Positions 34,743-43,264 of a stretch of DNA of 64,000 nucleotides are shown piece after piece. The DNA comes from Brevibacillus sedimenti. GTDB taxonomy: Bacteria; Bacillota; Bacilli; Brevibacillales; Brevibacillaceae. The number at the start of each line of letters is the position of its first letter. The stretch's first letter is position 1. The position numbers and the translations under genes were made by a program. The stretch lies in contig NZ_CP064048.1 of assembly GCF_020923495.1 (NCBI RefSeq), forward strand, positions 1,204,501 through 1,268,500. The letters run 5' to 3'. The notes under the pieces are model-generated. The model was not told the DNA's origin. It did not search any database and saw only the letters and a list, made by a program, of their open reading frames with translations.

Positions 34743-36365
34743 ATGATTCCCCGTTATATCGTTGACTTTGACCTGCATACGCTGCCTCGTGTAAAAACGG
34801 ACGTGGCGGTGATCGGCGCCGGGATTGCCGGGTTGTACACGGCACTTCAGGCGAGCGAGTACGCCGACGTGGTACTGATCAGCAAAAAGGGGCTGGACGA
34901 CAGCAATACCCGCTGGGCCCAGGGAGGGATCGCCGCTGTGACGGCCAAATCGGACTCCCCCGCGCTGCACCGGCAGGATACGTTGATCGCCGGAGCGGGC
35001 CTCTGCTCGTACGCAGCGGTGGAGGTGCTGGTGCACGAAGGACCGGAGCGGTTGAAAGAGCTGATCGCGTACGGTACGAAATTTGACAAGGACGCCCAGG
35101 GGCGCTATGAGCTGACCAAAGAGGGAGCGCACAGCAAGCGGCGGATCCTGCACGCCCACGGCGACGCGACCGGGGCGGAGATCGTCCGCGCCTTGTCCGC
35201 CCGTGTGCGCGATCAAGCCAACATCACCGTGCTGGAAAACCACTTCGCGATCGATGTGGTGACACAGGACGGCGAGTGCGTCGGAGTCATCGTGCAGAAC
35301 CAGGAAGGCGGCCTGTTTTTCCTCGAATCAAACGCAACCGTGCTGGCGACGGGGGGAGCGGGACAGCTCTACCGCTACACGACCAACCCCGACATCGCCA
35401 CGGCGGACGGGATCGCGATGGCGTACCGCGCCGGGGCACGGATCAAGGACGTGGAGTTTATTCAATTTCATCCCACCGCGCTTTACTACCCGGGAGCGCC
35501 CCGTTTTCTCATCTCGGAGGCGGTGCGCGGGGAAGGAGCCATTTTGCGCAACACCAGCGGCGAGAGGTTCATGGAAAAATACCACCCGCAAAAAGAACTG
35601 GCTCCCCGCGACGTCGTGGCCCGGGCGATCGTGTCGGAGATGGAAAAGACCCATTCGTCCTACGTATACCTGGATATTACTCATGAGTCGGAAGAGCTGA
35701 TCAAGCACCGGTTTCCGACCATCTACCGGTTCTGCCTGCAGTACGGGCTGGACATGGTGACGGACTGGATTCCGGTGGCGCCCGCCTGCCACTACATCAT
35801 GGGCGGGGTGCAGACGGATCTGAATGGCGAGACCTCCACCAGGCGGCTGTTTGCCTGCGGCGAGGTGTCCTGCACGGGGGTGCACGGTGCCAACCGGCTG
35901 GCGAGCAACTCGCTGTCGGAGGCGGTGGTGTTCGGTCACCGCATCGTTCGCCGCATCCGCGAGCTGACGCCGCTGCCCGAGGTGCGTCCGTTTGCCGCGG
36001 TGGAGCCAAAGCGGACATCCCGCAGCGTGGACACGCGGGAACAGCGGGTCCGCTTGCAAAAACTGATGCTGCGCCACGTGGGCTTGAAACGGCATGAGAA
36101 AGGACTGCGAAAAGCGCTGGACGAGCTGGAGCGCATGCAGCAGTTTTGTTACGGAACGTACAGTGACCGGGAATCGTTTGAGTTTCTCAACCTGCTGAAT
36201 ACCGCCGTGCTGACGACGCGCGCGGCACTGCTGCGGGAGGAAAGCCGGGGCGGTCACTATCGCATTGATTTCCCCAACAAGGACGACCTGATTTGGCGCA
36301 AGCACATCATCCAATCGATCGGCGAAGGCGTGCGCGAGGAGAGTGAACAGTACGATGTGGAGTAA
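34743..36365 (+). CDS. nadB: L-aspartate oxidase
   Basis: A 540-residue FAD enzyme oxidising L-aspartate to iminoaspartate for NadA. The FAD dinucleotide fold is DVAVIGAGIAGLYTALQA near residue 20. NTRWAQGGIAAV, GGAGQLYRYTTNPDIATADGIAMAYRAGA, FHPTALYYPGAPRFLISEAVRGEGA and GEVSCTGVHGANRLASNSL are family text, and the helical C-terminal domain is complete. ATG 34743. It overlaps nadC by 11 bases, so the two are translationally coupled. Confidence 0.96.
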   Translation: MIPRYIVDFDLHTLPRVKTDVAVIGAGIAGLYTALQASEYADVVLISKKGLDDSNTRWAQGGIAAVTAKSDSPALHRQDTLIAGAGLCSYAAVEVLVHEGPERLKELIAYGTKFDKDAQGRYELTKEGAHSKRRILHAHGDATGAEIVRALSARVRDQANITVLENHFAIDVVTQDGECVGVIVQNQEGGLFFLESNATVLATGGAGQLYRYTTNPDIATADGIAMAYRAGARIKDVEFIQFHPTALYYPGAPRFLISEAVRGEGAILRNTSGERFMEKYHPQKELAPRDVVARAIVSEMEKTHSSYVYLDITHESEELIKHRFPTIYRFCLQYGLDMVTDWIPVAPACHYIMGGVQTDLNGETSTRRLFACGEVSCTGVHGANRLASNSLSEAVVFGHRIVRRIRELTPLPEVRPFAAVEPKRTSRSVDTREQRVRLQKLMLRHVGLKRHEKGLRKALDELERMQQFCYGTYSDRESFEFLNLLNTAVLTTRAALLREESRGGHYRIDFPNKDDLIWRKHIIQSIGEGVREESEQYDVE

Positions 36366-37200
36366 ACGGGAATTGCAGCGCAAAATCGAAGAGTGGCTGC
36401 AGGAAGATATCGGATTTGGCGACGTGACTACAATGAGCACCATCCCGGAAACGGCGCAGGGCGTCGGGATTCTGTACGCAAAGGAAGCGGGCGTCATCGC
36501 CGGTCTGCCGGTGGCGCAGTTGGTGTTTGAAACAGTGGACCCGACGCTGTCCTTTACCGCGCTGGTGAAGGAAGGGGCCCGCGTCGAAAAGGGGGAGCAG
36601 ATCGCCGAAGTGAGCGGTTCGGTCCGCTCCATTCTCAGCGGAGAGCGGCTGGCGCTCAACCTGCTGCAGCGCCTCTCCGGCATCGCCACCCGGACCAGCG
36701 AGTACGCCCAAGCGGTCTCCGGCACCAAGGCGCGGGTGGTGGATACGCGCAAAACCACACCGGGGCTGCGCATGCTGGAGAAGTACGCGGTCCGCGTCGG
36801 CGGCGGTCACAACCACCGCTACGCCTTGTATGACGCGGTGATGATCAAGGACAACCACATCAAGGGCGCCGGCGGCATTGCCCAGGCGGTGGCTTCGGCC
36901 CGGGCGGCGGTTCCGCACACGATGACGATTGAGGTGGAGACGGAGACGCTCGACCAGGTGCAGGAGGCGCTGGACGCAGGGGCGGACATCATCATGTTGG
37001 ACAACATGCCGCTGGACGTAATGAAACAGGCGGTGACGCTGATTGGCGGCCGCGCCGTGGTGGAAGCCTCCGGCGGCGTCACGCTGGACACAATCCGTTC
37101 CATCGCGGAGACGGGTGTGGACGTCATCTCCGTCGGGGCGCTGACGCATTCGGTCAAGGCGCTGGATATCAGTCTCGATCTCAATACACGTAAACGGTAA
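36355..37200 (+). CDS. nadC: Nicotinate-nucleotide pyrophosphorylase (carboxylating)
   Basis: A 281-residue quinolinate phosphoribosyltransferase that joins quinolinate with PRPP and releases CO2 to give nicotinate mononucleotide. Motifs include [10 protein letters not shown] near the N-terminus, [46 protein letters not shown] and [15 protein letters not shown] 36355 lies in the end of nadB; a GTG at 36343 is in frame but sits on the ribosome-binding site. Followed 11 bases later by coaX, so one transcript makes NAD and CoA precursors. Confidence 0.97.
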   Translation: MWSKRELQRKIEEWLQEDIGFGDVTTMSTIPETAQGVGILYAKEAGVIAGLPVAQLVFETVDPTLSFTALVKEGARVEKGEQIAEVSGSVRSILSGERLALNLLQRLSGIATRTSEYAQAVSGTKARVVDTRKTTPGLRMLEKYAVRVGGGHNHRYALYDAVMIKDNHIKGAGGIAQAVASARAAVPHTMTIEVETETLDQVQEALDAGADIIMLDNMPLDVMKQAVTLIGGRAVVEASGGVTLDTIRSIAETGVDVISVGALTHSVKALDISLDLNTRKR

Positions 37201-37211
37201 GGGGAACCCGC

Positions 37212-37976
37212 ATGCTACTGGTGATGGATGTCGGCAACTCCAATATTGTCATGGGACTGTATACGGGCGAAGAGCTGCGGCACCATTGGCGGATCGCCAC
37301 CGACCGCAACAAGACCGAGGATGAGTACGGCATGCTGGTCCGCAGTTTGTTTGACAGCGTCGGCCTGACGCTGGATCAGGTGGACGGGGTGATCATCTCT
37401 TCGGTGGTGCCGCCGCTGAATCTGACGATCGAGCGGATGTGCGACAAATACTTCCGCATCAAGCCGCTGATCGTCGGACCGGGGATCAAGACCGGCCTCA
37501 ACATCAAGTACGAGTATCCCCGCGAGGTGGGCTCGGACCGGATCGTCAACGCGGTGGCGGCCATCCATCATTACGGCGCGCCGCTGATCGTCGTCGACTT
37601 CGGGACGGCCACCACGTTTTGCTACGTGGACGAACGGGGACAGTACTGGGGTGGCGCGATCGCTCCGGGGATCAGCGTCTCCACGGAAGCGCTGGTGAGC
37701 CGCGCTGCCAAGCTGCCGCGCTTCGAGATGACCAAACCGCCCAGCGTGGTGGGGCGCAACACGATTACTGCCATGCAGGCCGGAATCTACTACGGGTTTG
37801 TGGGCCTGGTGGAAGGCATCGTACGGCGGATTATCGCCGAGAACAAGACCCGCCCCACCGTGGTGGCGACCGGCGGCCTGGCCTCGTTGGTCGCAGATGA
37901 GGCATCGTGCATCGACGTGGTCGATCCCTACCTGACCTTGAAGGGACTTCGCCTGATCTACGAACGAAATCAATAA
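37212..37976 (+). CDS. coaX: Type III pantothenate kinase
   Basis: A 254-residue ASKHA-fold kinase that phosphorylates pantothenate in the first step of CoA synthesis; type III enzymes need a monovalent cation and are not inhibited by CoA. The phosphate loop is [12 protein letters not shown] at the N-terminus, the second motif [13 protein letters not shown] near residue 130, and [15 protein letters not shown] near 155. ATG 37212 follows AGGGGAA. In B. subtilis coaX is followed by hslO and cysK; here an accessory island follows. Confidence 0.96.
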   Translation: MLLVMDVGNSNIVMGLYTGEELRHHWRIATDRNKTEDEYGMLVRSLFDSVGLTLDQVDGVIISSVVPPLNLTIERMCDKYFRIKPLIVGPGIKTGLNIKYEYPREVGSDRIVNAVAAIHHYGAPLIVVDFGTATTFCYVDERGQYWGGAIAPGISVSTEALVSRAAKLPRFEMTKPPSVVGRNTITAMQAGIYYGFVGLVEGIVRRIIAENKTRPTVVATGGLASLVADEASCIDVVDPYLTLKGLRLIYERNQ

Positions 37977-38012
37977 GGGGCGTACGCGCAAAGAAACGCG
38001 TGCGCAGTGGAA

Positions 38013-38060
38013 AGAGAAAGCCGCAGCTTCTTCAGGAATGCTGCGGCTTTTCTCTTTCTA
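38013..38060 (+). terminator. Intrinsic terminator after coaX
   Basis: AGAGAAAGCCGCAGC (38013-38027) pairs with GCTGCGGCTTTTCTCT (38040-38055), T-rich tail. A second hairpin, GCGTACGCG / CGCGTGCGC, lies just upstream near 37980-38005. I see nothing else I can support in 38061-38268. Confidence 0.9.
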
Positions 38061-38268
38061 GTAAAATAGCTTCCTGTTTACATTTGCGACAAGAAATGGT
38101 AATGTTTGGTTGGTGAAACGTGTTGGATTTCATATGCGGACGGGATTGACGAGCATGACAAGTGCAGGAGAATGGCGCTGCTCCAGGAGAAGGAGTGTAC
38201 GTGTCCAGGGATTCAACAGGGGCGATGAGGAGAAGTTTTTGAGATTAACATTTAGGAGGTTATCTTTC

Positions 38269-38487
38269 ATGGAGAAAATTAAATCTGCCAGTTTTATAGT
38301 CATGAGAACGATTGCATTTGGAATTGGCCTTACGTTTCCATTTGTATCCGCGATTTGGAAGACTGTCATATTGATTCTGTTCTTTATTTTCAGGTTGATA
38401 GATATCGAGAGGGAGCGAAAGCCGATTGGCGTCACTTCCTTGTTCTTCTTCGGTATGTTACTTGCCTACGTATACAGACTGTTCTAG
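38269..38487 (+). CDS. Small two-span membrane protein at the island edge
   Basis: A 72-residue protein with hydrophobic segments at about 12-37 and 55-71 separated by a charged loop (RLIDIERERKPIG). ATG 38269 is eight bases after AGGAGG; the frame runs back to 38110 but upstream text is not protein-like. I do not recognise the family. It precedes the secreted-peptide gene by 218 bases. By position and size it could be an immunity protein, like SdpI or small bacteriocin-immunity proteins, but that is a guess. Confidence 0.6.
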   Translation: MEKIKSASFIVMRTIAFGIGLTFPFVSAIWKTVILILFFIFRLIDIERERKPIGVTSLFFFGMLLAYVYRLF

Positions 38488-38667
38488 CCGCAGCGAGATT
38501 TGATTGTTTACGAAAGGACAATTGCAGAGCGGAGCAGTGAGAAGGACGACAGAGAACAGCTCATATAATGTGTATGGTTTACGAGGACTAGTAATCTATT
38601 ATACAACGTCAAAAAGAATAGATGAAGATATTGAAATTCCAAATAAAGTAATATATGTTATTAAATG

Positions 38668-38679
38668 TGGTATATACCA
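38668..38679. promoter_or_regulatory. Palindrome before the secreted-peptide gene
   Basis: TGGTATATACCA is a perfect 12-bp palindrome ending 26 bases before the ATG at 38706, in a very A+T-rich leader with a weak upstream promoter (TTGAAA 38631-38636, 17 bases, TATGTT). It could be an operator. Confidence 0.4.
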
Positions 38680-38705
38680 TATATTTTATAATGGAGGTGA
38701 ATTTC

Positions 38706-39047
38706 ATGAAAAGAAAAGTTGTAGCAGTTTTCCTTTCCCTAGCAATGGTAGCTGCAACCGGCTTTACCTTGAACGCTTCATTGTCTGCCAATAATGCAGT
38801 GGCTTCTAGAGCGTCTGAGGTTGGCAATACGGCTCTTCTAGCTGATGATTCCGGTGAGACCCCGACAGCAGTTGCAGCTGCTGTGGCGAGGGCGGCAGTC
38901 AAAGCGGCAGTTTATGCAAAAGAGGCTTTTAAACACTATGCTGACGACCTTGATCGTGTCGCGCGCGAAGGATCGTTGTATGTCTTCGGAACCGAACTAG
39001 CTTCCAGCGACGCAAAGATTACTGAGGAAATTTTCGACTTAGACTAA
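38706..39047 (+). CDS. Secreted alanine-rich peptide precursor (candidate SDP-like toxin substrate)
   Basis: A 113-residue precursor with a good signal peptide (residues 1-32: basic MKRK, hydrophobic core, cleavage near NNAVAS). The exported part has an Ala/Val/Lys-rich stretch near 56-75 (AVAAAVARAAVKAAVYAKEA) that would form an amphipathic or membrane-seeking helix, followed by a charged segment ending EEIFDLD. There is no Cys in it. ATG 38706 follows GGAGGTG. It lies 70 bases upstream of the SdpA-like and SdpB-like genes, the place of a toxin substrate (in B. subtilis SdpC is processed with SdpA and SdpB). Sequence likeness to SdpC is not evident to me; the role is inferred from context. 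Confidence 0.6.
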   Translation: MKRKVVAVFLSLAMVAATGFTLNASLSANNAVASRASEVGNTALLADDSGETPTAVAAAVARAAVKAAVYAKEAFKHYADDLDRVAREGSLYVFGTELASSDAKITEEIFDLD

Positions 39048-39117
39048 ATTTTTGGGGAGGCTGTGATGAGCGCGCGTACAGCTTTCCCCTTTTCCTTTAG
39101 GAAGGGGGGCCCTTTCA

Positions 39118-39810
39118 ATGGGGAGCAAGTTAGTATTCTTGAAAAACGGAATATTTAATTTTGTTTTAGTTTTGTTATCAGTTTATACAATCGTACATTT
39201 TTCAATTATAGTACTTCATGCCGGTCCAATTAACCCCATTTCAGCAAAGTTGCAACCATTCATAAATGTCTACGTTAAACCTTTTTTCTACCAAAACTGG
39301 CATTTATTTGCTCCAGACCCTATAACCACAAATTTCCGTCTTTATGTTCAAGTACGGTACACAGAAATGGGAATGACCAAACCTGTCGAAAGCCCCTGGA
39401 TCGATGTGATGACACCCTTATTAGAGAAAAATGAAAAAACTATATTTTCTCCTCACAATCGTATGATACGTTTGGGGTTGGGATATGTTCACGCGTTACA
39501 ATTAGGTGGGTTTGACGAACTTACCTATAAGGTTTTAAATAAGGCAACTAAGAAGGAGCAGCTAAACACGCACATCGAGGAAAGTTTGCAGCAACAGGCC
39601 GAATTTCAGGCAGATAATCTGTACCGTTATGTATCAGCCTTTGCCAAAGCGGCTTACCCAGATAAGAAGATTTTAGAGATTAGAATAATGACAGGGCGTC
39701 AAGAAGCAGTACCATATTCAAAACGAAATGACGATAGTTACAAAGTTGAGGAACATTACACCATTCATGAATGGAGGAAGTTGGTAGAAGATGTTCTCCC
39801 GTTTCCGTAA
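39118..39810 (+). CDS. SdpA-like (DUF5819-type) protein
   Basis: A 230-residue protein with one N-terminal transmembrane segment (about 8-32) and an extracellular-type domain opening with FFYQNWHLFAPDPITTNFRLYVQVRY. QNWxLFAPxP is the hallmark of SdpA and DUF5819 proteins, which accompany HTTM proteins. In B. subtilis SdpA works with SdpB to convert SdpC into the SDP toxin. ATG 39118 follows GAAGGGGGG-type sequence. It overlaps the SdpB-like gene by 20 bases, showing a coupled pair. Base composition is low in G+C, like the rest of the island. Confidence 0.75.
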   Translation: MGSKLVFLKNGIFNFVLVLLSVYTIVHFSIIVLHAGPINPISAKLQPFINVYVKPFFYQNWHLFAPDPITTNFRLYVQVRYTEMGMTKPVESPWIDVMTPLLEKNEKTIFSPHNRMIRLGLGYVHALQLGGFDELTYKVLNKATKKEQLNTHIEESLQQQAEFQADNLYRYVSAFAKAAYPDKKILEIRIMTGRQEAVPYSKRNDDSYKVEEHYTIHEWRKLVEDVLPFP

Positions 39811-41143
39811 TTTTATAACCCAAGATCGTTTTCTGATTGGGGTATCGTTATTACGTATCTGTATCGGTCTGATCATCCTGTACCAGTATTTAATCCATTA
39901 TGGCCAAAGATATTTTTTGTTCAGTGCTGAAGGCGTTATGCCATTTTATGAAGGTCAACATGATTGGTCTCTTTATCACTTGAGTCCTTCATTGACCTAT
40001 TTCGATATAATTTATCATTTGGGGATTGTCGTAAGCTTCATTTATTTATTGGGTTTTAAAGGTCGTATTTTCACAGTATTAAATTTTGTATTTTACTATT
40101 CGCTTTATCAACGGTACGGTCATATCAGTGATGGAGGTGACAACATTCTTATCATCTGCATGTTCTATCTGATGTTCGCTAATAATACAGCCTATTTCTC
40201 TTTGGATCATGCTCGTTTTAAACGGTACCGTGAAGCGAATAAAGGTACACTCTGTTACCAGTTTTCCGCGATGCTGCACAACTTTGCAGTCTTGTTTTGT
40301 ATTGTACAACTGTGCATTCTCTATTTCTTTTCTGGCATGTATCAGCTAATGGGTGAATTGTGGCACAATGGGACGGCCATTTACTATATTTCACAAGTGA
40401 AAGAATTTAGCAGACCTTTGCTGCGCTATTTGGTTGAAGAACACTTATGGCTGACGATTATCATCACTTATTTTACTATGTGGATCAAGATTGCCTTCCC
40501 TTTTACCATATTAAACAAGAAGCTTAAGCCGTTTATTGTAGCTGCAATGGTTACTTTTCATCTCGGAATTTGTATAGGTATGGGGCTATTAACGTTTTCG
40601 GTGATCATGATTATATTGGAATTCCTAGTATTCACGGATAAAGAATATCGTAATGGCTGGATACGCATGAACCGGTTTGCGAGAAAATTGCAATACTTCC
40701 TAATGCGAACAGGAAGGGTTTGGGGAAAAAGGCGGTTGGCTCCGTACCAAATCATCGTCTTTTATGACGGTTGGTGTCCGATGTGTCGAAGGATTATGCG
40801 CAGCTTTCGCCGTTTGGATTACTTTGGTCTTCTTAAGTTTGCGAGTTTTCGTAATCCGCAAATTATCGTACGTTACGGTTTGGTTCCACAAGAAGTGGAA
40901 AAGCGGATGCACAGCATGAAAGTGGCCAGTGTAGACAAAAAGAAAGTAGGCATTCATTCAATTGTGCAAATCTGCACCCGGCTAGTTCCGCTGTGGCCGT
41001 TAGTTCCTTTCCTTTATCTTTCCGAGAAAATCGGGATCGGCTCTGTGGTTTACGATTACATTGCTTCGAAACGAAATCTGATTCCGGTCAACCATTGCGG
41101 CAATGATTTTTGTGACTTACCACAAGCAACAATTGGTCGGTAA
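39791..41143 (+). CDS. SdpB-like HTTM membrane protein fused to a DCC thiol-disulfide oxidoreductase-like domain
   Basis: A 450-residue fusion. Residues 1-300 form the HTTM (vitamin-K carboxylase-like, SdpB-type) membrane domain with about eight helices; LLRICIGLIILYQYL, MPFYEGQHDWSLYHL and HISDGGDNILI are characteristic. Residues about 320-440 form a DCC/DUF393 domain with DGWCPMC at 326-332, the DxxCxxC motif. In B. subtilis SdpB has only the membrane domain and a disulfide is made in the toxin; a built-in oxidoreductase would supply redox chemistry on one side of the membrane. The precursor here lacks Cys, so the DCC target is unclear. ATG 39791 lies within the SdpA-like gene. Confidence 0.78.
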   Translation: MFSRFRNFITQDRFLIGVSLLRICIGLIILYQYLIHYGQRYFLFSAEGVMPFYEGQHDWSLYHLSPSLTYFDIIYHLGIVVSFIYLLGFKGRIFTVLNFVFYYSLYQRYGHISDGGDNILIICMFYLMFANNTAYFSLDHARFKRYREANKGTLCYQFSAMLHNFAVLFCIVQLCILYFFSGMYQLMGELWHNGTAIYYISQVKEFSRPLLRYLVEEHLWLTIIITYFTMWIKIAFPFTILNKKLKPFIVAAMVTFHLGICIGMGLLTFSVIMIILEFLVFTDKEYRNGWIRMNRFARKLQYFLMRTGRVWGKRRLAPYQIIVFYDGWCPMCRRIMRSFRRLDYFGLLKFASFRNPQIIVRYGLVPQEVEKRMHSMKVASVDKKKVGIHSIVQICTRLVPLWPLVPFLYLSEKIGIGSVVYDYIASKRNLIPVNHCGNDFCDLPQATIGR

Positions 41144-41160
41144 AGAAAGGGTGTTTCTTC

Positions 41161-42270
41161 GTGGGAGAATGGATCGTTCCTGTAGTTGCTGTTTTGCTCG
41201 TGCTGTTACTTCTGGGTATTATTGCTGCGACTAAGAAAGGTAAGAATAAAAAAAATGAGTTTGATGTTCTGGAATATTTTAAAAAGCATCCGGACAGTGT
41301 GTCTTGCTGTTTTACCGAAAATGGTCGTCCGATCATCTCATATCGGACCGACCAAAAGATGCCGCTTGCAAGCGTGCTAAAAATTATGATCGCGATTGAG
41401 TTTATCAGACAAACCAAATCAGGACAAATTTCACCCGATCAGACTGTCGCGCTGGACCAACTGGATCGTTACTACATCCCGCTCAGTGATGGCGGCGCCC
41501 ATCAGGATTGGTTAAAGGAAATCCAGCGAGGGCAGTCGGAGCAGCGGCAGACCGTCACCTTGTTGGAAGTTGCAGAAGGAATGATAAAATACAGTTCCAA
41601 CGCCAACACCGAGTATTTGATCAGCGTGCTTGGAATGGAGGCAATTAATTACACCGTGGCCCAGATTTGTGGCACCGAACACGATCCGATATTCCCCATT
41701 TCTTCGGCAGGCTTGGTCGGTACTTATCTGATGGATAAAGAACGGAGTACCTTACGTGAACTGCAACAAAGACTGGCGAAGATGGATTTCAATGAATATC
41801 AAGCCATTTCAAATGAAATTCTCCACAAACTTTCAGAAGATAAGCAAAAGTCGTTTATCAAACGTTACAACAATCGGATCAGTTTCAACAGAGAGCTTCA
41901 GATCATCGCGTCTCGCAAGATGCCTGCAAGCACAACGCGGCTATACGCCACGCTGTTTGAGCGGCTGAAGCAATTGGACTGGTTTGATGACGACGCTTGG
42001 CAGCAGTTTGAGCACTTGATGAGACGTACGGTGAGAAAAGGCTCGCCGTTTGTCCAGATATTGAGTAAAGGAGGTTCAAGCATATCTATTTCCAATCATG
42101 TGCTGTATGTGAAGGATCGAGAAGGAAATTGGTTATCGCTGGCCTTATTCATCCATGACACGTCCCGCAAAGAGTTCAGATGGCTGAAGAAAAACATAAG
42201 TTTGTTTGTCCAGCGGCTTTTCATTGACCAGTCCTTCCGCGCCAGGGTAGCCCAGGAACTAAAAGGATAA
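41161..42270 (+). CDS. Membrane-anchored class A beta-lactamase-like serine hydrolase
   Basis: A 369-residue protein with an N-terminal transmembrane anchor (about 4-22) and an external penicillin-recognising fold. The three catalytic motifs are present in altered form: S71-V-L-K74 (SxxK), SSN at 145-147 in place of SDN (YSSNANTEYLI), and KGG at 303-305 in place of KTG. It may hydrolyse a beta-lactam, a wall peptide or another amide or ester; the variant motifs argue against an ordinary beta-lactamase. GTG 41161 follows AAAGGG, 17 bases after the SdpB-like gene, so it is part of that operon. Confidence 0.72.
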   Translation: MGEWIVPVVAVLLVLLLLGIIAATKKGKNKKNEFDVLEYFKKHPDSVSCCFTENGRPIISYRTDQKMPLASVLKIMIAIEFIRQTKSGQISPDQTVALDQLDRYYIPLSDGGAHQDWLKEIQRGQSEQRQTVTLLEVAEGMIKYSSNANTEYLISVLGMEAINYTVAQICGTEHDPIFPISSAGLVGTYLMDKERSTLRELQQRLAKMDFNEYQAISNEILHKLSEDKQKSFIKRYNNRISFNRELQIIASRKMPASTTRLYATLFERLKQLDWFDDDAWQQFEHLMRRTVRKGSPFVQILSKGGSSISISNHVLYVKDREGNWLSLALFIHDTSRKEFRWLKKNISLFVQRLFIDQSFRARVAQELKG

Positions 42271-42293
42271 CGGGAGACGTGGAAGGAAGTGTT

Positions 42294-43241
42294 ATGTTGC
42301 TGGTATTCAAAGCATTCTTGGCCCCTCTTTTGTTAAATATATTTCTGCTGGTGCTACGTCTGAAAAGTTGGAAAACCTGGATACTTCTCAGCTCCGTTAC
42401 TTTTGCATGGACAATGTCTATGCTGATGTTTGTAGATTGGGCGCTGATCAGTCATTATTTGCGGATCGGTCTGTCATTGTTAATGCCAACAGCAATTGTA
42501 TACTCAGCCTGGAAAAATCGAGGGATGCCATGGTCACGTAAGGATTCTTCCTTGTTTGCAGCCTTTGGACAATCGTTGTTATTAGTCCTTGGTGTTCTGA
42601 GTGTATTGGCGGTGTTGTTTAGAATTCCTGCGATTTATTGGAATAAACCTCCCACTGAGGCGGCAGTCCAAATTGATTTTCCTTTAAAGGGCGGCATATA
42701 CAGTGTATCACATGGAGGCTATTCAACGACTATAAATTATCACTATGCATATCCGTACCAAACTTATGCGATTGACATAGTTAAGCTAAATGCGTGGGGT
42801 ATGCGTAATAAACCATTCTCTAAACCGCAGAAACCAGAGGATTATAAAATATACGGTGAACCCGTATACAGTCCCGTCGACGGCAAAGTGGTCAAAACCG
42901 TTGACAGTATGAACGACGATCTTAAAGATCTGTTATCCCTGAAAAAATCCGGCACCTCCAATATGGTGGTCATCGCACATCAGGATGTTTATATCCTATT
43001 GTTGCATTTACAAAAAGGGAGCATCCGGGTCAAGGAGGGTGACACAGTGAAAAAAGGACAGTGGATTGCAAATGTGGGGAATTCGGGGTACAGCAGTGAG
43101 CCTCACTTACATATGCACGCTGTTAAAATATTGAATGAATCGAATGAAGTATTTTCCGGTTCACCGGTTCCTCTATTAGTTAATGGAGTTTCCTTAAAAC
43201 GTAACGATTTGATTTTAAACGGCAAAATCATATTTAGATAG
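42294..43241 (+). CDS. Multi-span membrane protein with external M23 (LytM-like) domain
   Basis: A 315-residue protein. Four hydrophobic segments fill residues 1-115, then an M23 peptidase-like domain (about 135-300) with GEPVYSPVDGKVVKTVDS, IAHQDVYILLLHL, VKKGQWIANVGNSGYSSEPHLHMH. The HxH zinc pair (HLHMH) is present. At the position of the first zinc ligand the sequence reads TYAIDIVK, so the usual His is missing and activity is uncertain. M23 enzymes cut peptidoglycan cross-bridges or act as non-catalytic scaffolds. ATG 42294 follows GGAAGGAAG; GTG 42279 is the longer option. In operon with its neighbours. Confidence 0.72.
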   Translation: MLLVFKAFLAPLLLNIFLLVLRLKSWKTWILLSSVTFAWTMSMLMFVDWALISHYLRIGLSLLMPTAIVYSAWKNRGMPWSRKDSSLFAAFGQSLLLVLGVLSVLAVLFRIPAIYWNKPPTEAAVQIDFPLKGGIYSVSHGGYSTTINYHYAYPYQTYAIDIVKLNAWGMRNKPFSKPQKPEDYKIYGEPVYSPVDGKVVKTVDSMNDDLKDLLSLKKSGTSNMVVIAHQDVYILLLHLQKGSIRVKEGDTVKKGQWIANVGNSGYSSEPHLHMHAVKILNESNEVFSGSPVPLLVNGVSLKRNDLILNGKIIFR

Positions 43242-43264
43242 ATAGGGATATTGGTGGGATCGAT

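Noticed and set aside
38110-38268. N-terminal extension of the small island membrane protein
   Set aside because: The extension is Arg/Ser-rich text with no start signal; ATG 38269 has AGGAGG at good spacing.
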